Below are positions 32,000-43,670 of a DNA stretch of 64,000 nt, one piece after another. The stretch's first letter is position 1. The number at the start of each line of letters is the position of its first letter. Both the position numbers and the translations under genes were made by a program. Origin of the DNA: Larus michahellis (lineage: Eukaryota > Chordata > Aves > Charadriiformes > Laridae); NCBI RefSeq assembly GCF_964199755.1, contig NC_133906.1, positions 1,736,001 to 1,800,000 of the forward strand, read 5' to 3'. Under the pieces are notes generated by a model. It made no database searches. It worked only from the letters and a program-made list of their open reading frames with translations, and was not told the origin of the DNA.

Positions 32000-34441
32000 A
32001 TGGCGATCGCAAGGCAAGTGCTTTGTCTCTGTGCTTTCCTCTCCCTGCCGCTCGCTCGCTCCGAGCCCATCCGCTACTCCGTAGCCGAGGAGGCGGCGAG
32101 CGGCTCCGTGGTAGCCAACGTGGCGGAGGACGCGGGGCTGTCCCCGGCGCAGCTGGCGGCTCGCGGCGCCCGCCTGGCCTCGGAGGACGGCCGGCAGCAC
32201 TTTCGCTTAGACCCCGCCACCGGCCGGCTCGTCGTGGCCGAGAGGCTGGACCGGGAGGAGCTGTGCGGCCAGTCCGCTACGTGCACGCTCCCCTTCGAGC
32301 TCCTGCTGGCAAACCCGCTGCAGTTCTTTCGGGTGGAGGTGGCCGTGGAGGACATCAATGACCATTCCCCCGTTTTCCCAGTGGAACGAGTAGTTTTTAA
32401 GATCCCGGAAAGGAGCGACCTGGGCTCGCGTTTCCCTCTGGAGGGTGCTCGGGACCTGGATGTTGGCAGCAACAGCATCCAGGCTTACAGCATTTCTCCC
32501 GAAAACGAGTACTTTAGCGTCTCTTCTGGGAGTCGGGTTAAAGGCAAGAAGTACGTGGAACTGGTCTTGGAGAAGGCTCTAGACAGAGAGGAGGAGGCAG
32601 AGGTGGTTTTCAGTCTCATTGCCATGGATGGGGGCTCTCCTCCCAGGAGTGGGACCACACAAATCCACATTGTTATTTTAGATGTAAATGACAATGCTCC
32701 CATCTTCACACAGGAGCTGTATGTTGGGCAGATTTTGGAAAATGCGCCAGAGGGCTCTGTGTTACTCAAAGTGGTGGCAACTGATCAGGATGTGGGAGTT
32801 AATGGGGACATCACCTATCAGTTCAGTGAAGGGGTGGGCCAGAGCAACTCAGCATTCACTATTGATCCTACTAGTGGTGAAATTAAAGTCACGAAGCCTC
32901 TGGACTTTGAGGTGGCAGAGAATCATGAGCTCAGTGTGCGGGCCACGGATGGCGGTGGCCTGTCAGCAATCTGCAAGGTGTTGGTGGAGGTGGTGGACGT
33001 GAACGACAATGCACCTGAGCTAGTGGTGAATTCCTTCAACAGCCCCATCCCCGAGAACGCATTGCCTGGAACAGTGGTTGCCCTCTTTACTGTCAGGGAC
33101 CGGGATTCTGGTGCAAATGGGAAGATCTCCTGTGCCCTTGAGGACCAGCTATTGTTCTCCCTGCGTCTGGCCTATAAGAACTACTATGAACTGGTGACTG
33201 TCAGTATGCTGGACAGGGAGGAGATGGCAAGGCACATCCTCACTGTCACAGCAGCAGACGCAGGGTCACCTCCTCTCACAACCACCCAGACCTTCACGGT
33301 GGACATCTCCGATGTCAACGACAATGCACCTGCCTTCAACCAGACATCATACACGATGTATGTGCATGAGAACAATGTCCCCATGGTGCTTGTTGGAGCT
33401 GTCAGTGCTGCAGATGCTGATGTGGGGTCCAATGCCAAGGTGTCATATTTCCTGGCACCGTCCCAACCCACAGAGCAGCCTCCCTGCTCCTGCATCTCCG
33501 TGAACTCTGAGAATGGGCACGTGTTTGTGCTGCGGCCTCTGGACTATGAGCAGGTGAAGCAGATTGATGTGCTGGTGAGTGCCTCCGATGCGGGATCTCC
33601 TCCTCTCAGTGCCAACGTCACCGTCCACCTTGTTGTGGTGGATGAGAATGACAATGCGCCTCTGGTGCTGTACCCATCACAGGACAGTGGTCCACCATCC
33701 AGCGAGCTGGTGCCTGTATCAGCTGAGGAGGGGTACCTCATCACCAAAGTGGTGGCTGTGGATGCAGACTCGGGACAGAACTCGTGGCTCTCATACCACC
33801 TGCTGAAGGCCACCGAGCCCGGGCTGTTTGTGGTGGGTACCCAAAGCGGTGAGGTGCGGCTGAAGAGGCCAGTGACAGAGAGGGACGTTGTGAAGCAGAA
33901 GCTAGTTGTTGTGGTGCGAGATAATGGGCAGCCACCGCTGTCAGCCACTGCGGCACTGAGTGCACTCCTGCTCAATGACTTCTCAGACGTGCACCTACCG
34001 CACAGCAGCCTGGCCACGGAGGACGAGAGTGACTCCCTGACAACCTATTTAATCATTTCCTTGACCTTTGTCTCACTCCTCTTCCTCGCATCCATGACAG
34101 CCTTCATCGCTCGCAAGGTGTGCGAGAGAAAGGAGCTGAAGGCAGGGCACGTGCTTTATGGTGCTGGCAACTTGCAGAGCAGCCTGGCTGATGCGGCCAC
34201 AGCAGGGACCTTGCCCCATGGCTATTGCTATGAGATCAGCCTCACAACGGGCTCTGGCAACAGCGAGTTCAAGTTCCTGAAGCCCATCCTCCCCAGCCTG
34301 CCACCACAGCAGTGCACCACGGTTGGGGGCACCCATGATGAACAGGATTTCCCCCGTGGCCCCATTACTGCAGAACACTTTGCACCAGACAATCGTGGGA
34401 CCCTCTCTGCAGAACAGTTCAATAGTCTTTCCTTTAACTAG
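32000..34441 (+). CDS. Beta-type protocadherin 2 of the array, single exon
   Basis: 813 residues, intact, with the same start, signal peptide and domain borders as gene 1. EC1 and the first part of EC2 (to about residue 155) are identical to gene 1. EC2 loop 176-184 is SGSRVKGKK, strongly basic, where genes 1 and 5 are acidic. EC3 is of the type shared with genes 3 and 4: [38 protein letters not shown]4 has [18 protein letters not shown], a variant it partly shares with gene 5. The tail ends [10 protein letters not shown] then SLSFN, then TAG; no donor. It resides between a type A and a type B spacer. Role as a homophilic neuronal surface receptor follows from the family. Confidence 0.92.
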   Translation: MAIARQVLCLCAFLSLPLARSEPIRYSVAEEAASGSVVANVAEDAGLSPAQLAARGARLASEDGRQHFRLDPATGRLVVAERLDREELCGQSATCTLPFELLLANPLQFFRVEVAVEDINDHSPVFPVERVVFKIPERSDLGSRFPLEGARDLDVGSNSIQAYSISPENEYFSVSSGSRVKGKKYVELVLEKALDREEEAEVVFSLIAMDGGSPPRSGTTQIHIVILDVNDNAPIFTQELYVGQILENAPEGSVLLKVVATDQDVGVNGDITYQFSEGVGQSNSAFTIDPTSGEIKVTKPLDFEVAENHELSVRATDGGGLSAICKVLVEVVDVNDNAPELVVNSFNSPIPENALPGTVVALFTVRDRDSGANGKISCALEDQLLFSLRLAYKNYYELVTVSMLDREEMARHILTVTAADAGSPPLTTTQTFTVDISDVNDNAPAFNQTSYTMYVHENNVPMVLVGAVSAADADVGSNAKVSYFLAPSQPTEQPPCSCISVNSENGHVFVLRPLDYEQVKQIDVLVSASDAGSPPLSANVTVHLVVVDENDNAPLVLYPSQDSGPPSSELVPVSAEEGYLITKVVAVDADSGQNSWLSYHLLKATEPGLFVVGTQSGEVRLKRPVTERDVVKQKLVVVVRDNGQPPLSATAALSALLLNDFSDVHLPHSSLATEDESDSLTTYLIISLTFVSLLFLASMTAFIARKVCERKELKAGHVLYGAGNLQSSLADAATAGTLPHGYCYEISLTTGSGNSEFKFLKPILPSLPPQQCTTVGGTHDEQDFPRGPITAEHFAPDNRGTLSAEQFNSLSFN

Positions 34442-34811
34442 CATGGAGTCAGCACATACAGAGGCTTCATTCATGCCTCACGATAGGAAGGGATCTCTGT
34501 TACAGCATGTGGCAATGGTTCCTCCCAAGATAATCTGCATTTGCAATTGGCGTCAGTGATTTCTGCCAAATTCTATGTCAGAAGAAATTTTGTCTCCCCC
34601 TCCAAACAAACAAACAAGCAAACAAACAAACAAAAGGACCTCAAGCCTCCTTCACCCAGGAAATAATATTCTTCAGCTGTGAAATGCTTTGCGAGTGGGG
34701 TTAGGTCCAGGGTCACCAGTCAAGTTCTTGTCTCACTTGCTGTTAGGCAAGCTCCTGGCCCTCTTATTCTGTGCTGTAACGCAATGGCAAAGTCAGGCAG
34801 ACAAATCCCAT
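34442..34811. other. 3' flank of gene 2 with CAAA microsatellite
   Basis: Same layout as after gene 1, with a CAAA run near 34605-34634. Probable 3' UTR; no exact AATAAA seen before the LTR. Confidence 0.5.
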
Positions 34812-35204
34812 TGTCCTGGTTTCAGCTGGGATAGAGTTAGTCTTCTTCTGAGTAGCTGGTACAGTGCTGTGTTTTGGATTTAGCATGAGAATAATGTTGA
34901 TAACACACTGATGCTTTAGTGGTTGCTAAAACGTGCTTGCACTAAGTCAAGGACTTTTCAGCTTCCTTGCGCTGCCAGTGAGGAGGCTGGAGGTGCATAA
35001 GTAGTTGGGAGGAGACAGAGCCAGGACAGCTGACCCAACCTGGCCAAAGGGATAATTCATAGCATATGACATCATGCTCAGCATATTGAGCGAGGGGAAT
35101 TGTACGAGCATCTTGTGATGCTACTGAGGAACAGGCTAGGCATAGTTTGGTTGGTTTTAGGTTTTTTTTTTTTTATTTTCACTTTCTTCTTCTTCTTCTT
35201 CATA

Positions 35205-35256
<52 letters not shown>

Positions 35257-35419
35257 TATTTTATTTCAATTATTAAAAATTTCTCATCTCAACCCATGAG
35301 TTTTCTCACTTTTAGTCTCCCGATTCTCTCCCACATCCCACCATGGGGATGTCTAGGGGGGTTAGTGAGTCAATGGCTGTGTGGTGCTTAGCTGCCAGCT
35401 GGGGTTAAACCATGACACA
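34812..35419 (+). mobile_element. Solo LTR, avian ERVL-type, copy 2
   Basis: Fossil solo LTR, TGTCCTGGTTTCAGCTGGG to CCATGACACA, at the homologous place after gene 2. It has grown a long ATT microsatellite near 35205-35258. Closest to copy 4. No internal region. Confidence 0.82.
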
Positions 35420-35880
35420 CGAGCTCACGGAAATGCCCATAGCCCTTGTCCCAGTTCAGAAAAGCAAGGAAGTTGTGAGTACTGTGATACTATGTGGTGG
35501 AAGCATGGGGGGCTGGCTCTTCCCTGGGTGCTGGATGTCTCTGTCTGAGATGTTTGGGGTCTATGTGTTTTGCCTTCTTGTCACGATGTCTGTCTGGACA
35601 GCCATTGTGTGTCTGCATATGCTGCACTAGTGCTGCGTGGTGAGGCAGGGAGTTGCTCACATCAAACCCCTGTGGTGCACGCAGTTCCAGCTCATTGGGC
35701 AAGAAAGGTTTTTTGTCCCCTCGAGTACAGCAGTCTCCTCTTCTCTAGGGGAGAGCAGTAAGGCACACAAGATCTTCCTTTGGCCCACAAGATGTGGTGG
35801 GCGTGCTGTCTTCCTGGGATTACCTTGGAAATATAGCAGTGCTAACAGGAGTGGAATGGAATGGAGCCGAGCATAGCGGA
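35420..35880. other. Post-LTR segment, unassigned
   Basis: About 460 bp between LTR and CR1 3' end, nearly identical to 53062-53520 and shorter after genes 1 and 5. No coding motif or repeat family recognised. Confidence 0.4.
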
Positions 35881-35932
35881 ATAGACTAGACTAGACTAGA
35901 CAAGACTAGACTAGACTATAATAGAATAGAAT
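35881..35932. repeat. TAGAC pentanucleotide run at a CR1 3' end
   Basis: Repeated TAGAC units followed by ATAGA units abut the 3' end of the minus-strand CR1. Equivalent runs lie near 43630-43670 and 53520-53556. The tract has probably expanded from the CR1 terminal repeat. Confidence 0.75.
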
Positions 35933-38310
35933 ATTTCAGTGGGGACGGACCTGCCAGGATCATTTAGTCCAACTGCCTGAGCACTTCAAGACTGACCAAA
36001 AGTTAAAGCATGCTTTTAAGGACATTGTCGAAGCGTCTTTTGAACACTGGCAGCCATGAGGCATCAACCCATTGACTCTGGGAAGCCTGTTCTAGTGTTT
36101 GACCATCCTCTTCATGAAGAAATGTTTCCTAATGTCAAGTCTGGACGTCCCCTGATGCAGTTTGCACCATTCCCACGCGTCCTGTCTCTGGATACAAGGG
36201 AGAAGAGATGAGCACCTCCCTCTCTCAGCCTCCTTTTCTCCTAACTAGGCAAACCCAAGTCCTTAGCCACTCCTCATAGGACATTCCTGCCAGACCTGTC
36301 ACCAGATCAGTTGCCCTTCCTCTGGATGCAGCTGAGTATCTTAGCATCCTCCTTTAATGGTGCGGCCCAGGACTGCACAGAGAACTCAAGATGAGGCCGC
36401 ACCAACACTAAATAGAGTGGGATAATCACCTCTTCTGACTGGATGGTTTCACTGTGTTTGATGCACCCAAGGATGCAGTTTGCTATCTTGGCTGCCAGGG
36501 CCCAACGCTGACACGTCCTGGGCCTGCTGTCAACCAACACCCCCAGATTCCTTTTTGCAGGGCTGATCTCCAGCCACTCCTCTCCCAATTTATACTTGTG
36601 CCCAGCATTACTGCATCCCAGGCACAGAATCTGGCACTTGGACTTCTTCAATTTCATGCTATTTATGATTGCCCAATGCTCCAACCTAACTAGATCCCTC
36701 TGCAAGCCCCATTGTCCCTTGAGAGAGCGAGCAGCACCTCCCAGTTTGGTATCATCAGCAAAGTTGCTAATGATGCATTCAACTCCTGCATCGAGATCAT
36801 TGGAAAAATATTGAACAGAACTGGCCTGAGAATTTCACCCTGAGGAACATCGCAGGTGATATGTCAGCAGCCAGATATATCCTCCCCCAGCCCCATTGAC
36901 TACAACGCCTCTTTAGCCTCTTCTTTAGCCAGTTCACCATGAACCTGCTCATCTCAGAGTTGGACAACGTATCCAGAAGAATTCTCTGAGGGACAGTGCC
37001 TCAAAATGTACTAAAATCCAGAAATCTACATCCACAGCGTTCCTTCATCCACAGGGCGTGTGACTTCATAATAGAAGGACATGGACCTGTTGGAGCAAGT
37101 CCGGAGGTGGGCTGTGAAGATGATCAGAGTGCTGGAGGACCTCTCCTATGAACAGAGGATGAGAGAGTTGGGGTTGCTCATCCTGAATAAGAGGGGGCTC
37201 CAGGAAGACCTTAGAGCCCCTTCCAGTCCCTAAAGGGGGCCTTCAGAAAAGCTGGGGAGGGATTCTTTATTGGGGAGCGTAGCGATAGGATGAGGGGTAA
37301 CAGTTTAAACTGAAAGAGGGTAGATTTAGATTAGTCATTAGGAAGAAATTCTTAGAGTGTGGTGAGATGCTGTCACAGGTTTCCTAGGGAAGTTGTGTAT
37401 GCCCTGTCCCGGGAAGTTTTCAAGACCAGGTTGGGTGGGGCTTTGGGCAACCTGGTCTTGTGGAAGGTGTCCCTGCCCATGGCAGGGGAGTTGGAACACG
37501 ATGATCTTTAAGTTGCCTTCCAAATCTAACCATTCTATGATTCTATGATATCAAAGCAGTTAAGCAGGACTTTCCCTTGGTGAATGCACGTTGACTGTGC
37601 CTGATGATTGCATTGTTCTTTAAATGGCTGTCATTAGTAACCTGTATGATCTTCTCCATAATTTTTCTGTGAACTGAGGTTAGACTAACAGGTCGGTAGT
37701 TTTCCTGGGTCTTCCCTCTTGCCCTTCTTGTAAATTGGAGGAACATTGGCTAGCTTCCAGTCAACAGGGACCCCTCCCCAGTCTCCCAAGGCCTTTGGCA
37801 GCTGATGGAGAGATGTCCTGCTCTAACATTGACTAGCTCCATCAGTACTCTGGGACAAATCCCACAGGTGCCATGGACTTGTGAACATTCCACTGACACC
37901 GCTGGTCCCTGACAATTTCAGCATCCACCAATGGAAAATCACTGTTCCTGCACTCACTGTCCTCTGTTTCAGTGGACCGGGCAGCCCAGCGTCAATCTCT
38001 ATTGTTAAACAGCAGGTCAAGAAAAGCATTGAATGCCTCTGCTGCTTCTTCATCCCTGTCAGTCAGGTAACCATCTTCAACAAGTATCAGTCTAATGTTT
38101 TCTTTAGACCTCCTCTTCCTATTAACATATTTTAAAAAGCCTTTCTTGTTGTCTGACACAAGGCTGGACAGTTTCCACTCTAATTGAGCTTTGGACTTTC
38201 ATGTCTTCTCGCTGCATAGACAAACACTAGCTCTACAGTCTTCCTGCAAAGCCCGACCTTGCTTCCAGAGGTCACACAATTTCTTTTTCCTCTTGACCTC
38301 CACAAGGAGT
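35933..38310 (-). mobile_element. CR1 LINE on the minus strand, copy 2
   Basis: The most complete of the five. The minus strand encodes KGKSCLTALIS and ENYRPVSLTSV (RT core), then QRDLVRLEHWAIINSMKLKK, RNLGVLVDSRPRTCQRWALA and VRPHLEFSVQSWAAP, ending in a proper CR1 3' tail near 35933. A plus-strand CR1 is nested within. Broken by stops and frameshifts. Confidence 0.88.
37083..37549 (+). mobile_element. Nested CR1 3' end, copy 2
   Basis: Plus-strand CR1 tail beginning ATGGACCTGTTGGAGCAAGT and closing CATTCTATGATTCTATGATA, inside the minus-strand CR1 at the same site as in the other spacers. Confidence 0.88.
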
Positions 38311-39061
38311 TGTTCAAACATGCTCATTTCCTTTGTGTGCATTGTAAGGAAACTGCACAAGTTGCTTCAAAGGACTTTGAAGGTAGAATACAGTTGAACT
38401 TGGAAAAGGGACATTGAGTTTGGTGTCATCGCTGTTCTTCCTGAATTCAGAGGCTTCTTGATGGGATTGGAAAGCTATCTTGATAAGATTTCTTGTGTTT
38501 CTATTAGAACACTTACATTCTCCATTTTTCACTTATTCTTTCTACTTTGTGAACTGTCTTTAAGCATGGAATATTTGGAAACCCTGAGGCTATATTGTGC
38601 TACCTTTATAAACTGTATTGTTGTAAACTGGGATACTTTTGAGTGTAAAAATGAAATAAGGAGAGACCTGAATGCCTTGCGTGGAGACTGTGATCTTTGT
38701 AGAGATGTTTTTTTCTGGGAAATGTCTGTCAACTTTTTTCAAAAGGCTTTACCTATCGATGGCAGCTGTGAGTTGTTTGAGTACAAAGTGTTTGTGACTT
38801 TAAGGGTGTAGGAGTTTCAGAAGATGGATGGCACAAAGACACCATACATATTCCTTTTGGGAAGTATTTGCGCGTACAGGAGGAAGTGGGCAGTTGGTAA
38901 GTGAAATCTGCTGTCTGGGAGAGGCTTTGATCTCAGGAAATGTAAAAGATTTTACTGATCCCTTCCGCAGGGACCGGATAAAAATGTAACACAGGAGGCT
39001 GGTGTAGCGAAGACTGTTATATGTCAAGAAGTGAATGCTGCACTATCCAGTTAGCCCGAGT
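38311..39061. other. Unassigned spacer segment, type B copy 1
   Basis: Related to 27640-28782 but visibly diverged, including AAAAATGAAATAAGGAGAGA where the type A copy has AATAAA. No gene recognised. Confidence 0.4.
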
Positions 39062-39235
39062 AGCATCATGGAGAAGATCCATGAGACCATCAAGTCCAAC
39101 TGTTAAGCTTACATTACCAAGTCCACCACTAAACCCTGTCCCTAAGCACCACGTCCACGGACGCTGGGCGCTTCCGTGGGCGGCCGGTGTTAAGGTTTGA
39201 GAATCCTTTTGGTGAAGAAATGTTTCCCAACGCTG
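39062..39235 (-). mobile_element. CR1 3' tail abutting the gene 3 promoter
   Basis: Minus-strand CR1 3' end (CCACTAAACCCTGTCCCTAA, CTTTTGGTGAAGAAATGTTT) that stops abruptly where protocadherin promoter sequence begins (GCAACGGGGATCGGGG). It lies about 550 bp upstream of the ATG. The type A spacers have instead about 2.4 kb of other sequence at this point, so this is a deletion or recombination junction. Confidence 0.82.
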
Positions 39236-39786
39236 TGCAACGGGGATCGGGGGAAGAGACGGGGCAGCTGCCGGCGCTGCCCGTGCAGTCGGAATCAAGC
39301 GTCGGCCCCGCAGGACTCCCGGCGCTCCTGCGCTGCGCTTCCCTCGCCGGCGCCGAGTGCGCGCGTCCTGCCGCGGAGCCCCGAGGCGGGCGACCGGCCG
39401 GAGCCGCGCGTGTGCGCGCGGGCCCGTGTGCCGGTGCGAGGCGGCAGCGCGGGCAGCGGGCGGCGGCGGGCGCAGTCCCGCCGCGGGCCGCAGGGTGGTG
39501 CTCCCGGCCAAGGCGGCGCCGAGCGGTTGCGGGCGGGGAGGCGGCCCAGCCCAGCCCGCCGCTACCCAGACGAGCCGAGCCGAGCCGAGCCGAGCCGGGC
39601 AACGGCGGCGAGCGGTGCCCCGTGCCAGCGGCTGCCGGGCCAGGGCGGCCGCGCTCCGTGCCGCCATCCGGAGTCGGCGAGAGGGAGGCCGCCCGACCGC
39701 CGCCCCGCCGTGCTGCTGCCGGGCGCCGCTCTCCGCGGAGGAGTGCGCGGGCGATCCGCGAGACGGAGGCTGTCCGCCGGCCCGAG
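39236..39786 (+). promoter_or_regulatory. Shortened CpG-rich promoter region of gene 3
   Basis: Keeps the proximal 550 bp of the shared promoter but loses the distal part found before genes 1, 2 and 4. It has a run of GAGCC units near 39573-39597 and only one GGCGGCGAGC unit. GCCGCTCTCCGCGG lies about 60 bp before the ATG, as in the other copies. Confidence 0.5.
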
Positions 39787-42228
39787 ATGGCGATCGCAAG
39801 GCAAGTGCTTTGTCTCTGTGCTTTCCTCTCCCTGCCGCTCGCTCGCTCCGAGCCCATCCGCTACTCCGTAGCCGAGGAGGCGGCGAGCGGCTCCGTGGTA
39901 GCCAACGTGGCGGAGGACGCGGGGCTGTCCCCGGCGCAGCTGGCGGCTCGCGGCGCCCGCCTGGCCTCGGAGGACGGCCGGCAGCACTTTCGCTTAGACC
40001 CCGCCACCGGCCGGCTCGTCGTGGCCGAGAAGCTGGACCGGGAGGAGCTGTGCGGCCAGTCCGCTACGTGCACGCTCCCCTTCGAGCTCCTGCTGGCAAA
40101 CCCGCTGCAGTTCTTTCGGGTGGAGGTGGCCGTGGAGGACATCAATGACCATTGCCCCATTTTCCCGGAGGAAAGAGTCATTTTTAAGATCCCGGAAACG
40201 AGCAACCCTGGCTCGCGTTTCCCTCTGGAGGGTGCTTGGGACCTGGATGTTGGCAGCAACAGCATCCAAGCTTACAGCATTTCTCCCGAAAACGAGTACT
40301 TTAGCGTCTCTTCTGGGAGTCGGGTTAAAGGCAAGAAGTACGTGGAACTGGTCTTGGAGAAGGCTCTAGACAGAGAAGAGCAGGCGGAAGTGGTTTTCAG
40401 TCTCATTGCCATGGATGGGGGCTCTCCTCCCAGGAGTGGGACCACACAAATCCACATTCTTGTTCTAGATGTAAATGACAATGCTCCCATTTTCACACAG
40501 GAGCTGTACGTTGGGCAGATTTTGGAAAATGCACCAGAGGGCTTTGTGTTACTCAAAGTGGTGGCAACTGATCAGGATGTGGGAGTTAATGGGGACATCA
40601 CCTATCAGTTCAGTGAAGGGGTGGGCCAGAGCAACTCAGCATTCACAATTGATCCTATTAGTGGTGAAATTAAAGTCACGAAGCCTCTGGACTTTGAGGT
40701 GGCAGAGAATCATGAGCTCAGTGTGCGGGCCACGGATGGCGGTGGCCTGTCAGCAATCTGCAAGGTGTTAGTGGAGGTGGTGGATGTGAACGACAATGCA
40801 CCGGAAGTGGTGGTAAGTTCCTTCAACAGCCCCATCCCCGAGAACGCATTACCCAGAACGGTGGTTGCCCTCTTTACTGTCAGGGACCGGGATTCTGGTG
40901 CAAATGGGAAGATCTCCTGTGCCCTTGAGGACCAGCTATTGTTCTCCCTGCGTCTGGCCTATAAGAACTACTATGAGCTTGTCACCGTCAATGCTCTGGA
41001 CAGGGAGGAGATGGCACGGCACATCGTCATTTTAACAGCAGCAGACGCAGGGTCACCTCCTCTCACAACCACCCAGACCTTCACGGTGGACATCTCCGAT
41101 GTCAACGACAATGCACCTGCCTTCAACCAGACATCATACACGATGTATGTGCGTGAGAACAATGTCCCCATGGTGCTTGTTGGAGCTGTCAGTGCTGCAG
41201 ATGCTGATGTGGGGCCCAATGCCAAGGTGACATATTTCCTGGCACCGTCCCATCCCACAGAGCAGCCTCCCTGCTCCTGCATCTCCGTGAACTCTGAGAA
41301 TGGGCACGTGTTTGTGCTGCGGCCTCTGGACTATGAGCAGGTGAAGCAGATTGATGTGCTGGTGAGTGCCTCCGATGCGGGATCTCCTCCTCTCAGTGCC
41401 AACGTCACCGTCCACCTTGTTGTGGTGGATGAGAATGACAATGCGCCTCTGGTGCTGTACCCATCACGGGACAGCGGTCCACCATCCAGCGAGCTGGTGC
41501 CTGTATCAGCTGAGGCGGGGTACCTCATCACCAAAGTGGTGGCTGTGGATGCAGACTCGGGACAGAACTCGTGGCTCTCATACCACCTGCTGAAGGCCAC
41601 CGAGCCCAGGCTGTTTGTGGTGGGTACCCAAAGCGGTGAGGTGCGGCTGAAGAGGCCAGTGACAGAGAGGGATGCTGTGAAGCAGAAGCTTGTTATTGTG
41701 GTGCGAGACAATGGGCAGCCACCGCTGTCAGCCACTGCTGCACTGAGCGCCCTCCTGCTCAATGACTTCTCAGAAGTGCGCCTACCGCACAGCAGCCTGG
41801 CCACGGAGGACGAGAGTGACTCCCTGACAACCTATTTAATCATTTCCTTGACCTTTGTCTCACTCCTCTTCCTCGCATCCATGACAGCCTTCATCGCTCG
41901 CAAAGTGTGCAAGAGAAAGGAGATGAAGGCAGGGCATGTGCTTTATGGTGCTGGCAACTTACAGAGCGACCTGGCTGATGCAGCCACAGCGGGGACCTTG
42001 CCCCACGCCTATTGCTATGAGATCAGCCTCACAACGGGCTCTGGCAACAGCGAGTTCAAGTTCCTGAAGCCCATCCTCCCCAGCCTGCCACCACAGCAGT
42101 GCACCACGGTTGGGGGCACCCATGATGAACAGGATTTCCCCCGTGGCCCCATTACTGCAGAACACTTTGCACCAGACAATCGTGGGACCCTCTCTGCAGA
42201 ACAGTTCAATAATCTTTCCTTTAACTAG
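39787..42228 (+). CDS. Beta-type protocadherin 3 of the array, single exon
   Basis: 813 residues, intact, same domain plan. It is the most distinctive copy: K82 in EC1 (others R), a lone Cys at 123 in the linker (DHCPIF where others have DHSPxF), [14 protein letters not shown] at the start of EC2, W151, F253 and R357. EC2 loop 176-184 is the basic SGSRVKGKK type, and EC3 has [16 protein letters not shown]6 has EPRLFVV and the tail QSDLADAA and PHAYCYE. The final [10 protein letters not shown] matches gene 2. TAG ends the exon with no donor. Its promoter belongs to the CR1-fused class. The extra Cys near the EC1/EC2 calcium site might affect folding or pairing; that is inference. Confidence 0.92.
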   Translation: MAIARQVLCLCAFLSLPLARSEPIRYSVAEEAASGSVVANVAEDAGLSPAQLAARGARLASEDGRQHFRLDPATGRLVVAEKLDREELCGQSATCTLPFELLLANPLQFFRVEVAVEDINDHCPIFPEERVIFKIPETSNPGSRFPLEGAWDLDVGSNSIQAYSISPENEYFSVSSGSRVKGKKYVELVLEKALDREEQAEVVFSLIAMDGGSPPRSGTTQIHILVLDVNDNAPIFTQELYVGQILENAPEGFVLLKVVATDQDVGVNGDITYQFSEGVGQSNSAFTIDPISGEIKVTKPLDFEVAENHELSVRATDGGGLSAICKVLVEVVDVNDNAPEVVVSSFNSPIPENALPRTVVALFTVRDRDSGANGKISCALEDQLLFSLRLAYKNYYELVTVNALDREEMARHIVILTAADAGSPPLTTTQTFTVDISDVNDNAPAFNQTSYTMYVRENNVPMVLVGAVSAADADVGPNAKVTYFLAPSHPTEQPPCSCISVNSENGHVFVLRPLDYEQVKQIDVLVSASDAGSPPLSANVTVHLVVVDENDNAPLVLYPSRDSGPPSSELVPVSAEAGYLITKVVAVDADSGQNSWLSYHLLKATEPRLFVVGTQSGEVRLKRPVTERDAVKQKLVIVVRDNGQPPLSATAALSALLLNDFSEVRLPHSSLATEDESDSLTTYLIISLTFVSLLFLASMTAFIARKVCKRKEMKAGHVLYGAGNLQSDLADAATAGTLPHAYCYEISLTTGSGNSEFKFLKPILPSLPPQQCTTVGGTHDEQDFPRGPITAEHFAPDNRGTLSAEQFNNLSFN

Positions 42229-42593
42229 CATGGAGTCAGCACATACAGAGGCTTCATTCATGCCTCACGGTAGGAAGGAATCCCTGTTACAGCATGTGGT
42301 AATGATTCCTCCAGAGTAAATCTGCATTTTTATTTGGCATCAATGATTTCCTTCAAATTCTATGTCAGAAGAAAGACTATAACCCTCTCCAAAATAGAAA
42401 CACACAAAGAAAAGAACCTAAAGACTGCTTTAGTCATGAAAGTATATTTCCACTCTGTTACAACCTCTTCCAAAATGCTTTGAGAGGTACAGGTTACCCA
42501 GCGTAGTTTTTGTGTCACTTACTGTCAGGCAAGCCCATGGACCTCTTTCTCTGTGCTGTAACGCAATTTCAAAGTCAGGCAGTGAAATCACAT
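42229..42593. other. 3' flank of gene 3, diverged
   Basis: Homologous to the other 3' flanks but clearly more diverged after about 42300, and without the CAAA run. This is the oldest-looking flank of the array. Confidence 0.5.
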
Positions 42594-43185
42594 TGTCCTG
42601 GCTTTAGCTGGGGTAGAGTTAATTTTCTTCGTAGTAGCTGGTATAGTGCTGTGTTTTGGATTTAGCATGTTGATAGCACACTGATGTTTTTGTGGTTCCA
42701 AGGTAGTGCCTACAGTAAGTCGAGGACTTTTCAGCTTCTCATACCCTGCCAGTGAGGAGCCTAGGGGTACAGAAGAAGTTGGGATGGGGCACAGACAGGA
42801 CAGCTGACCCAAGCAGGCCAAAGGGATATTCTATACCATAGGACGTCATGCTCAGCATATGAAGTGGGGGCAGGTGGCCAGGGGTAGGCTTCGGCTTGGG
42901 AAGTGGCTGGTCATCAGTCAGTTGGTAGTGAGTAATTGTTTTTCATTTGCATGATTTGTCTTTTCTTAGAGTTTTGTTATCTTTTCCTCTCCCCCCCCCT
43001 TATTATTATTTTATAGTAATATTTTATTTTATTTCAATTATTAAGCTGTTCTCATCTCAGACCACGAGTTTTGTCACTTTTACACTTCCAATTCTCTCCC
43101 CCTTCCCACTGCAGGGGGAGGGGAGGAAGAGTGATAGAGTCGCTGTGTAGTGCTTGTCTGCTGGCTGAAGTCACACCATGACACA
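42594..43185 (+). mobile_element. Solo LTR, avian ERVL-type, copy 3
   Basis: Fossil solo LTR, TGTCCTGGCTTTAGCTGGG to CCATGACACA, in the same position and orientation. It is the most diverged of the five LTRs, matching the diverged flank around it. No internal region. Confidence 0.78.
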
Positions 43186-43670
43186 CATGCTTGCTGAAAC
43201 GCACGTAGCCCTCTCCCTGCGTCAGAAAAGCAAGGATGTTGTGAGTACAGTGTTACAATATGGTGCAAGCAAGGGGCTCTTTCTTCTCTGGGTGCTTGGC
43301 TCTGTATAAGATGTTTGGGGCCTGTGTGTTTTGTGTTCTGGTCACTATGTCTGTCCAGACACCCGTTGTGAATCTGCATACTCTGCACTAGTGCTGCCCA
43401 GTGATGCAGGGAGTTGCTCACATCCAGCTGTTGCGATGCACACAGTTCCGGCTCATTGAGCAAGAGTGGTATTTTTTCCCTTTGAGTACAGCAGTCTCAT
43501 CTTCTCTAGGGGGGAGCAGCAAAACACAGAAGATCTTCCTTTGTCCCATAAGAGGGTGGTGGGCGTTCTGTCTCCTTGGGATTTCCATGTAAGTATAGCA
43601 GTACTAACAGTGTTGGGATGGAACAGAGTAGAATAGATTAGACTAGACTAGACTAGACTAGACTAGATTT
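43186..43670. other. Post-LTR segment with TAGAC run
   Basis: Diverged homologue of 35420-35932. It ends in a TAGAC pentanucleotide run near 43630-43670 next to the CR1 3' end. No gene recognised. Confidence 0.45.

Larger units (their letters stand above)
27624..37790 (+). repeat. About 10.2 kb duplicated block, copy 1 (includes gene 2)
   Basis: By eye this block is nearly identical to 45167-55415, covering the right part of a type A spacer, gene 2 or gene 4, and the left part of a type B spacer. The offset is about 17.5-17.6 kb throughout. Ends are approximate. The EC2-EC3 coding part differs more than the flanking non-coding DNA. Confidence 0.65.

Noticed and set aside
35205-35258. ATT array as a CRISPR-like or satellite repeat
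   Set aside because: It is a simple trinucleotide microsatellite inside an LTR, without spacers.
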